Below the pieces are notes generated by a model. That model searched no databases. It was not told the DNA's origin and worked only from the letters and a program-made list of their open reading frames with translations. Below are positions 18,808 to 25,625 of a stretch of DNA of 64,000 bases, piece by piece. This DNA is from Shewanella amazonensis SB2B (GTDB taxonomy: Bacteria; Pseudomonadota; Gammaproteobacteria; Enterobacterales; Shewanellaceae), in contig NC_008700.1 of assembly GCF_000015245.1 (NCBI RefSeq), forward strand, positions 3,360,501 through 3,424,500, given 5' to 3'. Each line of letters begins with the position of its first letter. The stretch's first letter is position 1. A program made the translations under genes and the position numbers.

Positions 18808-20334
18808 ATGCAAATTGGAATTCCGAGAGAGAGTCTCGCCGGTGAAACCCGGGTCGCCGCGACCCCGGCTACGGTTGAGCAACTTAAAAAACTCGGCTTT
18901 GAAGTGGCTATCGAATCTGGTGCAGGCACACTTGCCAGCTTCAGTGATGCCGCCTTTGAGGCGGTGGGTGCCAGTGTAGTGCCCTCCGTATGGCAGGCCG
19001 ACCTTATCTTTAAGGTCAATGCCCCAACCGAAGATGAAATAAAAGAAATCAAAGACGGCGCAACCTTGGTGAGTTTTATCTGGCCTGCTCAAAACCCTGA
19101 GCTGGTTGAGAAATTATCACAGCGCAATATCAACGTGATGGCGATGGACATGGTGCCGCGTATTTCCCGCGCCCAGTCGCTGGATGCCCTGTCATCCATG
19201 GCCAACATCGGCGGCTATCGTGCCGTGGTGGAAGCCGCCCACGAATTTGGCCGCTTCTTTACCGGCCAAATCACCGCTGCCGGTAAGGTCCCCCCTGCCA
19301 AGGTGCTGGTGATTGGTGCCGGTGTGGCGGGTCTTGCTGCCATTGGTACTGCAGGCTCCCTCGGCGCCGTGGTGCGCGCCTTCGATACCCGCCTCGAAGT
19401 GGCGGAGCAAATCGAGTCCATGGGTGGCCAATTCCTCAAACTCGACTTCGGCGGCGAAGACGGCTCATCCTCCGACGGCTATGCCAAGGTGATGAGCGAA
19501 GAGTTTATCAAGGCCGAGATGGCCCTCTTTGCCGAACAGGCCAAAGAAGTGGACATTATCGTCACCACCGCCCTTATTCCCGGCAAGCCAGCGCCACGTC
19601 TTATCACCAAGGAAATGGTGGATTCGATGAAGAGCGGCTCTGTGATTGTGGACATGGCAGCCGCCACCGGCGGTAACTGTGAATACACAGTCCCGGGCGA
19701 GCTTTTTGTCACCGAAAACGGCGTTAAGGTGATTGGTTACACCGATCTGCCTGGCCGTCTGCCAGCCCAGTCCTCCCAGCTTTACGGCACCAACCTGGTG
19801 AATCTGATGAAGCTGATGTGCAAAGACAAAGACGGCAATGCCGTTATCGACTTTGACGATGTGGTGATGCGCAACATGACAGTGGTCAAAGCCGGTGAAG
19901 TCACCTTCCCGCCGCCAGCCATCTCTGTGTCTGCTGCCCCAGCCAAGGCTGCCCCCAAGGTAGAGCTGAAAAAAGCCGAGCCCAAAGAGCCTTCCAAACT
20001 CAAGTACGTTCTGGGCGCTCTGGGTCTGATTGGTTTTGGTGCTGTAGCTGCGGTAGCGCCGCCAGAGTTCTTGTCCCACTTCACCGTGTTCCTGCTCTCC
20101 TGTGTGGTGGGCTACTACGTGGTGTGGAACGTAACTCACGCGCTGCACACGCCGCTGATGTCGGTAACCAACGCCATCTCGGGCATTATCGTGGTGGGCG
20201 CACTGCTGCAAATTGGCAGCGGCTCGACGCTGGTCACTGTGCTGGCGTTTATTGCCGTGCTCATTGCCAGTATCAACATCTTCGGCGGCTTTACCGTCAC
20301 TCAGCGCATGCTGAAGATGTTCCGTAAGGATTAA
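18808..20334 (+). CDS. pntA: NAD(P) transhydrogenase alpha subunit
   Basis: The 508-residue protein starts MQIGIPRESLAGETRVAATP, the conserved N-terminus of PntA. The NAD-binding domain I includes VLVIGAGVAGLAAIGTAGSLGA. The C-terminus (about 395-508) has four membrane helices after an Ala/Lys/Pro-rich linker. With PntB it couples proton entry to hydride transfer from NADH to NADP+. ATG 18808 follows an AGGGA site; the longer reading frame from 18772 is not supported. pntB follows after 12 bp. Confidence 0.97.
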   Translation: MQIGIPRESLAGETRVAATPATVEQLKKLGFEVAIESGAGTLASFSDAAFEAVGASVVPSVWQADLIFKVNAPTEDEIKEIKDGATLVSFIWPAQNPELVEKLSQRNINVMAMDMVPRISRAQSLDALSSMANIGGYRAVVEAAHEFGRFFTGQITAAGKVPPAKVLVIGAGVAGLAAIGTAGSLGAVVRAFDTRLEVAEQIESMGGQFLKLDFGGEDGSSSDGYAKVMSEEFIKAEMALFAEQAKEVDIIVTTALIPGKPAPRLITKEMVDSMKSGSVIVDMAAATGGNCEYTVPGELFVTENGVKVIGYTDLPGRLPAQSSQLYGTNLVNLMKLMCKDKDGNAVIDFDDVVMRNMTVVKAGEVTFPPPAISVSAAPAKAAPKVELKKAEPKEPSKLKYVLGALGLIGFGAVAAVAPPEFLSHFTVFLLSCVVGYYVVWNVTHALHTPLMSVTNAISGIIVVGALLQIGSGSTLVTVLAFIAVLIASINIFGGFTVTQRMLKMFRKD

Positions 20335-20346
20335 GGGGGAATCACT

Positions 20347-21831
20347 GTGTCTCAAGGACTGGTAACAGCAGCCTACATAGTAGCAGCGCTGTGTTTTATT
20401 TTGAGTCTCGCGGGCCTGTCCCGTCAGGAGACCGCCAAGCAGGGTAACCTCTTTGGTATCACGGGCATGGCCATTGCGCTTATTGCCACTATCCTCAACC
20501 CGGAAACCAGTGGTGTACACTGGATTATTCTCGCCATGGTTATCGGCGGCGCCATTGGCGTGCGTCTGGCCCTCAAGGTGGAAATGACCGAGATGCCGGA
20601 ACTGGTGGCCATTCTCCACAGTTTTGTGGGTATGGCAGCCGTGCTGGTTGGCTTTAACAGCTTTATCGACGTGCATCCCCAGGCGGTCACCGAAGTGGTG
20701 ATTAGCGTGGGTGGCAATATCGACCAGAGCCTCGAAGCCGCCAAGGCCGCATTGCAGGAAGCGAGCAAGGCCGCAGAAGGTCATCACCTCACCGGCGCCA
20801 TGCTCAGCATCCATCTGGTGGAAGTGTTCCTCGGGGTCTTTATCGGTGCCGTGACTTTCACCGGCTCTGTAGTGGCCTTCTGTAAGCTGCGCGGACTGAT
20901 TTCCTCCAAGCCACTGATGCTGCCCCATCGCCATAAGCTGAACCTGCTGGCGGTACTGGTATCTTTTGGCCTGATGGTGCTCTTTGTAAAAGCCGATGGC
21001 GCTATGCTGCCGCTTATCATCATGACACTTATCGCCTTTGCCTTTGGCTGGCATCTGGTGGCCAGCATCGGCGGCGCCGACATGCCGGTGGTGGTGTCCA
21101 TGCTGAACTCCTACTCAGGCTGGGCGGCCGCGGCGGCGGGCTTTATGCTCTCCAACGACCTGCTTATCGTCACCGGTGCCCTGGTGGGCTCCTCCGGTGC
21201 CATCCTGTCTTACATCATGTGTAAGGCGATGAACCGCTCGTTTATCTCGGTGATTGCCGGTGGTTTTGGTACCGATGGCGCTGTGTCCAGCGGTGATGAA
21301 GAAATGGGTGAATACCGCGAAACCAACGCCGAAGATGTGGCCGACATGCTGAAAAACGCAAGCTCAGTCATCATCACCCCCGGCTACGGTATGGCGGTGG
21401 CTCAGGCTCAGTATCCGGTGGCCGAAATCACCCAGAAGCTGCGTGACCGTGGCATCGAAGTACGCTTCGGTATCCACCCGGTTGCCGGTCGTCTGCCAGG
21501 CCACATGAACGTGCTGCTGGCCGAGGCCAAGGTGCCTTACGACATAGTGCTGGAAATGGATGAAATCAACGAAGACTTCCCCGAGACGGATGTTGTGCTG
21601 GTGATTGGTGCCAACGACACAGTGAACCCAGCGGCCTCGGAAGACCCAGCCAGCCCCATCGCCGGTATGCCGGTGCTGGAAGTATGGAAAGCCCAAACCG
21701 TGATCGGCTTCAAGCGTTCCATGAACACAGGCTACGCCGGGGTACAGAACCCGCTGTTCTTCCGCGATAACACCCAGATGCTGTTTGGCGATGCCAAGGC
21801 CAGTGTCGAGGCGATTTTGAAGGCGCTGTAA
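20347..21831 (+). CDS. pntB: NAD(P) transhydrogenase beta subunit
   Basis: The 494-residue protein has the membrane domain followed by the NADP-binding domain III (VIITPGYGMAVAQAQYPVAE; GIHPVAGRLPGHMNVLLAEA; VLVIGANDTVNPAA). The start is GTG 20347 with AAGGGGGA upstream. It is about 30 residues longer than E. coli PntB (462). The extra residues form an Ala/Glu/Lys-rich segment (about 115-150) between HP/TM helices before HLVEVFLGVFIGAVTFTGSV. An inner-membrane location is expected. A strong terminator closes the operon. Confidence 0.97.
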   Translation: MSQGLVTAAYIVAALCFILSLAGLSRQETAKQGNLFGITGMAIALIATILNPETSGVHWIILAMVIGGAIGVRLALKVEMTEMPELVAILHSFVGMAAVLVGFNSFIDVHPQAVTEVVISVGGNIDQSLEAAKAALQEASKAAEGHHLTGAMLSIHLVEVFLGVFIGAVTFTGSVVAFCKLRGLISSKPLMLPHRHKLNLLAVLVSFGLMVLFVKADGAMLPLIIMTLIAFAFGWHLVASIGGADMPVVVSMLNSYSGWAAAAAGFMLSNDLLIVTGALVGSSGAILSYIMCKAMNRSFISVIAGGFGTDGAVSSGDEEMGEYRETNAEDVADMLKNASSVIITPGYGMAVAQAQYPVAEITQKLRDRGIEVRFGIHPVAGRLPGHMNVLLAEAKVPYDIVLEMDEINEDFPETDVVLVIGANDTVNPAASEDPASPIAGMPVLEVWKAQTVIGFKRSMNTGYAGVQNPLFFRDNTQMLFGDAKASVEAILKAL

Positions 21832-21870
21832 GCCTTGGATGCTTACGATAAGCATCATTGATAACCTCTG

Positions 21871-21898
21871 AAAAGGGCGCCATCGGGCGCCCTTTTTT
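21871..21898 (+). terminator. Terminator of pntAB
   Basis: Stem AAAAGGGCGCC / GGCGCCCTTTT with loop ATCG is followed by more T's, about 40 bp after the pntB stop. Confidence 0.92.
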
Positions 21899-22043
21899 AT
21901 CCGCGCTCGGCGGCAGTTTCAATTGCAATTGGGGTATTCAGTCTGTGTGTTGAGTGTTGCTTTTCAAGCAACGGAAGATCGTGGGTCAAATGCATCCATG
22001 CATAATGGCCAGCTCACCATCCCTAGTTCTTGCTCGTAAGCCT

Positions 22044-22260
22044 GTCGCTGTGCGACACTCGCCAACCCACACCCGACCAAGAGGGGATCTACAGCAATCC
22101 CCTCTTGGATCTCCCCTGCCGCCCCAGACGGTGCCGAAAGCCCTTCGGCTTTATGGGATTGGTCTCACTACTGGTTCGGACTCACATCCCTGTTCGACCG
22201 AACCAGACTCGACATCCTGTCTCGTCTACGCGCCCAATCCCAACACCCTCAGCGGCACCG
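22044..22260. other. Highly structured, apparently non-coding region
   Basis: Between pntB and the cassette array (21899-22606) there is no convincing gene. The segment is packed with inverted repeats: GTCGC/GCGAC (22044-22056), CCAAGAGGGGAT/ATCCCCTCTTGG (22077-22108), GCCGAA/TTCGGC (22133-22149), and a nested set of CGGTGCC/GGCACCG (22129, 22254), GGGATTGG/CCAATCCC (22155, 22234) and CTGGTTCGG/CCGAACCAG (22171, 22198). A 156-codon rightward frame (21954-22424) spans it but reads as low-information sequence. It may be a structured RNA or the remnant of a mobile repeat; I do not recognise it. Confidence 0.5.
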
Positions 22261-22394
22261 ATGGGGATGAAGACAGTATCCTGCAATCTAGGAGTTATGC
22301 CTGTCCTATATTCTATATTCCTCAGCAAAGGTGCTTTGGTTGGCCAGACTCTTTCTCACGCAAGATGGTGCATGAAACAAAACGGGCGCAAATC

Positions 22395-22585
22395 ATGCGC
22401 ATGCGCACTTTCCACCCAAGGTGATTTTTGCTAAGTTCAATAATCAAATTTAAAAACAGTGTGTTGCGAGAGATTTTACCAAGTGGCCGGAGGGCGTCTG
22501 CGGCCGCGTAAGTGGCAAAAATGCAAACAGTTTTGCATTTTTAGCCTTCTGCGCGCCACGTGGGGAAATTATGCGCATGCGCACT
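22395..22585. repeat. Direct repeat of ATGCGCATGCGCACT flanking about 160 bp
   Basis: The 15-mer occurs at 22395-22409 and 22571-22585, 176 bp apart, and contains the palindrome GCGCATGCGC. The interval includes a strong hairpin (22517-22542). The second copy lies 22 bp before the first cassette gene. Confidence 0.65.
22517..22542. other. Strong AT-rich hairpin upstream of the cassette array
   Basis: Arms AAAAATGCAAA / TTTGCATTTTT form an 11-bp stem with a CAGT loop, flanked by GGC and GCC. It could be a terminator isolating the array from pntAB or a protein-binding palindrome. Confidence 0.6.
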
Positions 22586-22606
22586 ATACAACTGTTACAA
22601 GGCACT

Positions 22607-23044
22607 ATGAAAATTGCACTAATTCTCCTAGCTCTATTATCTATTCCAGCATATGCCTGGAATAATATTGATCATGAGTTCGCGGGGTTAAATACAGATA
22701 TGCGTCATATGTGGAGCGGTGGCGCGTGGCAAGAAAATAAACAGGAAGGCTTTTATCGTTTTCTTGTTGCTGGCGGTGGCTACGAGCATTATAAATCTAA
22801 GCTATATGTTCAATGGGTTGCTCACGGCTCGGATATGGAGTCGCCGAAAGTCTTACGCACTATCGAAATTAAAGAGCTGAATGATAATCCTCTTTATGCA
22901 TTTAATCTCCCTGAATGTATCGGCAGCTGGGAGTGTAATAGTATAGAAATAGTGGCTACTCATACCTATGAGTTAACCAAACACAAATCTGTAATTAAAT
23001 TTACAGGTATTGGTAAATATGAGTTCGTGCAAACTGCCTTGTAA
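22607..23044 (+). CDS. Cassette gene 1: small secreted protein of unknown function
   Basis: The 145-residue product starts with a classic signal peptide (MKIALILLALLSIPAYA, cleavage before WNN). The mature part is about 128 residues with two cysteines near the C-terminal half (PECIGSWECN), possibly a disulfide. I chose ATG 22607; an upstream in-frame ATG at 22571 lies in the direct repeat and would spoil the signal peptide. I recognise no family. The stop codon overlaps the start of attC1. Confidence 0.75.
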   Translation: MKIALILLALLSIPAYAWNNIDHEFAGLNTDMRHMWSGGAWQENKQEGFYRFLVAGGGYEHYKSKLYVQWVAHGSDMESPKVLRTIEIKELNDNPLYAFNLPECIGSWECNSIEIVATHTYELTKHKSVIKFTGIGKYEFVQTAL

Positions 23045-23096
23045 CAAGTCAAGGTTTGGGACGCGCTAACGCGCGCCCCAACTTGAAGCGTTAAGT
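23039..23096 (+). repeat. attC1 recombination site
   Basis: It begins TTGTAAC at the cassette 1 stop and ends GTTAAGT (23090-23096). Internal arms TTGGGACGCGC / GCGCGCCCCAA and CAAGTCAAG / CTTGAAG fold it into the expected imperfect hairpin. At 58 bp it is the shortest of the five. Confidence 0.85.
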
Positions 23097-23103
23097 GACG
23101 TTT

Positions 23104-23412
23104 ATGAACAAGCATTGCTGCAGAGACATGGAAGACGCAATCACATTAGATTGTGATCAACATATAGATGTACTCGAATGTCCTGATGTATTGGTAAGCT
23201 ACATTCCAAAGTTCGATGAGTATGGGTTAATTATCCACGATGGTGGCAGTTCGTCGTTAGAGATACGGTTTTGCCCATGGTGTGGTTCGAAGCTGCCGGA
23301 GTCGAAAAGAGAGGCGTGGTTCGGCAGGTTGGAAGAGCTAGGGTTCGATGATCCTAGTGAACAAAACATACCAGAGGAGTTCGAAAGTGATGCGTGGTAT
23401 CGCAACACTTAA
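23104..23412 (+). CDS. Cassette gene 2: small zinc-ribbon-like protein (DUF6980-like)
   Basis: This is an acidic protein of about 102 residues. It has an N-terminal CC (KHCCRDMED) and a CPWCGSKLPESKREAWFGRLEELGFDDP segment, so four cysteines could bind zinc. The ending EEFESDAWYRNT and the CPWCG block resemble a family I recall as DUF6980, often seen in cassettes and near toxin loci. The function is unknown. I chose ATG 23104; a GTG at 23095 lies inside the attC core. No signal peptide, so cytoplasmic. Confidence 0.75.
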   Translation: MNKHCCRDMEDAITLDCDQHIDVLECPDVLVSYIPKFDEYGLIIHDGGSSSLEIRFCPWCGSKLPESKREAWFGRLEELGFDDPSEQNIPEEFESDAWYRNT

Positions 23413-23484
23413 CAAGGCCAGCCAGCATCGCTCCCTGCGGTCGCTGGACCTCGTTTCACTCGGCCGCTGCTGGCGGCGTTAGCT
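23407..23484 (+). repeat. attC2 recombination site
   Basis: It begins ACTTAAC at the cassette 2 stop and ends GTTAGCT. The arms GCCAGCCAGC / GCTGCTGGC give the hairpin. Length 78 bp. Confidence 0.85.
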
Positions 23485-23507
23485 ACCCATGGAGAATGGA
23501 GTTCTAA

Positions 23508-23915
23508 ATGAGATTACATGGAACATCAAAAACTAAAGAATCGAAATACAATGCAACAGTAGGCTTATTTATAAGCATTGGGATGCTGTTGGTTGCATTA
23601 ATGGTTTTTGATTTCTCGGAAATGCCAGAATTTGGCAAAATTTTCATGATATTTTGGATTGGTGCCGTTTGCGCACAAATTTACCAATCTTATAGAAATT
23701 CAGTATTTTCTCGTAAAAGCTTACATCATGAAGTTACCGATCATGAATTAAAGGTAGATGGATATAAATCACCTTCAAATCACAAAGCTGAACTTGAAAA
23801 GGATTATGCTTTAAGGTTAAGAAAACTAGAAAACTTATATAGAGACGGATTGATAACGACGACAGAATACGAAGCAAAAAGACAAGATATTCTGGATGAA
23901 GATTGGGGTAGCTAA
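23508..23915 (+). CDS. Cassette gene 3: two-helix membrane protein with SHOCT-like C-terminus
   Basis: The 135-residue protein has two membrane helices (about 17-34 and 43-60), a hydrophilic linker and a C-terminal SHOCT-type helix pair (LRKLENLYRDGLITTTEYEAKRQDIL, about 103-128). SHOCT is a short oligomerisation or protein-binding module found at protein ends. A role in the inner membrane is likely; the function is unknown. ATG 23508 is preceded by GGAGAATGGAG. Confidence 0.8.
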   Translation: MRLHGTSKTKESKYNATVGLFISIGMLLVALMVFDFSEMPEFGKIFMIFWIGAVCAQIYQSYRNSVFSRKSLHHEVTDHELKVDGYKSPSNHKAELEKDYALRLRKLENLYRDGLITTTEYEAKRQDILDEDWGS

Positions 23916-24013
23916 CAAGCCATTACAATAACGGGACTGCTAACAGCTTGCTCGGTTCCGCTTCGCTTCACATTTTAGCAAGCTATTATCAGCCCCTGAA
24001 TGGGGCGTTATAT
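23910..24013 (+). repeat. attC3 recombination site
   Basis: It starts GCTAACAAGCCATT at the stop codon of cassette 3 and ends AATGGGGCGTTATAT. Internal AGCTTGCT / AGCAAGCT arms (near 23945 and 23977) form the stem. Length 104 bp. Confidence 0.85.
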
Positions 24014-24026
24014 TTTAAGGAAAGTT

Positions 24027-24470
24027 ATGCGTAAAATTTTTTATTTATTATTATTTTCTTTCTTGGTTGGAGGATGCGCAACAGGTTCTTCAACAGAGCA
24101 CATCACTACACCATCCTTAATAAATGACTATATAGCAGAACATATCATTGAAATTGAAGCCTACAACACAAAGTATAGAAGCGAATTAAATGACCTAGCA
24201 AACAAAATCATCTATGAATGTGCAGTTAGAAAAATCAATAGTAAGAAATCCATTAGCTTGGAGAAACTTACCAATATAATTCTAAATGGCCGCGTAATTT
24301 ATAAGATAGATGACAAGGGAGTTATTGAATCCGCTTGGTATGATGGACATAATCAAAGTCAGGCCCAATGCGTTAACAATAATGCAGTAGGCTATCCTCT
24401 ACCTGATCCCAAAGGGGTTGAGTATATTTATGATCAGTTCCGTGTTGAGGTTACTGGTGATAAAATATAA
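24027..24470 (+). CDS. Cassette gene 4: small lipoprotein of unknown function
   Basis: The 147-residue product has a lipoprotein signal (MRKIFYLLLFSFLVGGCATG, lipobox VGGC). A mostly helical region with two further cysteines follows. It should be anchored to a membrane facing the periplasm. I recognise no family. The start ATG 24027 has an AAGGAAAG site; a longer in-frame reading from 24000 begins inside attC3. Confidence 0.8.
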   Translation: MRKIFYLLLFSFLVGGCATGSSTEHITTPSLINDYIAEHIIEIEAYNTKYRSELNDLANKIIYECAVRKINSKKSISLEKLTNIILNGRVIYKIDDKGVIESAWYDGHNQSQAQCVNNNAVGYPLPDPKGVEYIYDQFRVEVTGDKI

Positions 24471-24535
24471 CCAGTTGCTCAAATTTACTCCGTGGGACTG
24501 GCGCGTGGCGCCAGCCCCTTAGCAAAGCGTTAGGC
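24465..24535 (+). repeat. attC4 recombination site
   Basis: It begins ATATAAC at the cassette 4 stop and ends GCGTTAGGC, the classic R' core. The arms GGGACTGGCGC / GCGCCAGCCCC form a strong central stem, and TTGCT / AGCAA flank it. Length 71 bp. Confidence 0.9.
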
Positions 24536-24573
24536 CTCGTTTACTCTAGCATAGGCGGACAAGGAAAATTTAA

Positions 24574-25521
24574 GTGGAAGACTTAAAGCATCAAATAAGA
24601 ATGCAAGCTACTGCCAATGTGTTTCAAACTATGGGCACGGAAGGTTCTGGGGTCAAAGTTATCGAACAATTTAAAAGCATGCCTGATGAACTACTAGATA
24701 TTCTGGGAACAAATGCAGGTATCAAAAAAGAGCACTTACCAATATATCGCAAGTTAACTCGAGGCGAAGAAAATGATTTTACTGAAAAGCTTCAGAATTT
24801 TAAAGATGAACTGAAAACAGGAGATATTATCCTTGTAACTGGTACTTCAAACTCCTCAAAGGTATTGGCGAAATTACAAAAAACGGTTTACTCAAAAGCT
24901 CGATCTAGTCATGTTGTAATCGTTCTAGCCGACTTTATATGTATAGATGCAATGCCCAATATCGGTGTTTCTCTTAAATTAATACCTGAAGTTTTGAATG
25001 ATGTTCAAGAAGGTTGGCGGATTATTCGATTTAAAGGACTACAAGAGAAAGACAGTGAGGTGCTCAGCAAGACATGCGCTTATTATATTGAGCAACCATA
25101 TATAATTTTGCCAAAAAAGAAACCGGCAAAGAAATTCTCATACTGTTCCGAATTAGCACGTAAAGTTTATCTTGATAGCAAAATTAAAAATACTGGGATC
25201 CCAAATAATACCATTATAAAGCCATGTGATTTCGATAAAATCGCCGATCAAAATAGTCAGTGGCTAGACGTAACAGATTCCGTTAAGCCTTACGTAGAGT
25301 TCTGTATAGAATATGAAGGGGTCTTAAAGTTCATAGCTAAGAGCTTTACACAAGGCATAGAGCTAAACCGGCAACGATTTAGCGAACGAAGAAAAGTTAA
25401 AGAAAATGTATCTAAAATGCATAAAGAAGGTGTGATTACCGACTCTGGTGCAGCTCAGATAAAAAATAAAATAGAGTTACTTGAAAAATCATTAAACTAT
25501 AAGTTTTGGGATTATCAATAA
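24574..25521 (+). CDS. Cassette gene 5: putative YiiX/NlpC-P60-like cysteine hydrolase
   Basis: This is the largest cassette product, 315 residues. The middle has the pattern of permuted papain-like YiiX/YebB enzymes: GDIILVTGTSNSSKVLAKLQ (83-102), SSHVVIVLADFICIDAMPNIGVS (111-133, candidate catalytic His113) and YCSELARKVY (190-199, candidate nucleophile Cys191). An N-terminal helical extension (1-80) and a charged C-terminal helical part (about 245-315) are extra to the usual fold. Family members cleave amide or thioester bonds in peptidoglycan or lipid-linked substrates. No signal peptide is seen. The start is GTG 24574 with AAGGAAAA upstream. The substrate is unknown. Confidence 0.75.
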   Translation: MEDLKHQIRMQATANVFQTMGTEGSGVKVIEQFKSMPDELLDILGTNAGIKKEHLPIYRKLTRGEENDFTEKLQNFKDELKTGDIILVTGTSNSSKVLAKLQKTVYSKARSSHVVIVLADFICIDAMPNIGVSLKLIPEVLNDVQEGWRIIRFKGLQEKDSEVLSKTCAYYIEQPYIILPKKKPAKKFSYCSELARKVYLDSKIKNTGIPNNTIIKPCDFDKIADQNSQWLDVTDSVKPYVEFCIEYEGVLKFIAKSFTQGIELNRQRFSERRKVKENVSKMHKEGVITDSGAAQIKNKIELLEKSLNYKFWDYQ

Positions 25522-25522
25522 G

Positions 25523-25625
25523 GCCTAACAAGCGCCTCAACAAAGGACGTAAAAAGCTTGGCTTACGCTCCTTCGTCGCGCTAATTATAGCCAAGCATTT
25601 TACGCCTTTTAGGCGGGCGTTAATG
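25523..25625 (+). repeat. attC5 recombination site, last of the array
   Basis: It begins GCCTAAC, a perfect RYYYAAC, and ends AGGCGGGCGTTA. Long arms GTAAAAAGCTTGGCT / AGCCAAGCATTTTAC form the stem. The 3' core GTTAATG runs straight into the end of the convergent MFS gene, whose stop codon is 25620-25622. Confidence 0.9.

Larger units (their letters stand above)
22594..25625 (+). mobile_element. Integron gene-cassette array without integrase (CALIN)
   Basis: Five consecutive gene-attC units all run rightward. Each gene's stop codon lies at or within a few bases of an attC beginning near RYYYAAC, and each attC ends with a GTTRRRY-like core just before the next start. The genes are AT-rich against GC-richer flanks. 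The attC sites differ in length (58, 78, 104, 71, 103 bp), and attC5 begins and ends much like Vibrio repeats (CCTAACAAGCGCCTCAA; TTTAGGCGGGCGTTA). No intI gene, Pc promoter or clear attI is visible here. The left boundary is tentatively GTTACAA at 22594-22600. Confidence 0.88.

Noticed and set aside
19465..21054. 529-codon leftward reading frame opposite pntA/pntB
   Set aside because: It lies antisense to two certain genes, and its His/Gln/Gly-rich text is typical of the reverse of GC-rich coding DNA.
21954..22424. 156-codon frame in the structured region
   Set aside because: It runs across several strong inverted repeats, lacks a ribosome site and has no protein-like pattern. Kept as a note only, since conservation could change the view.
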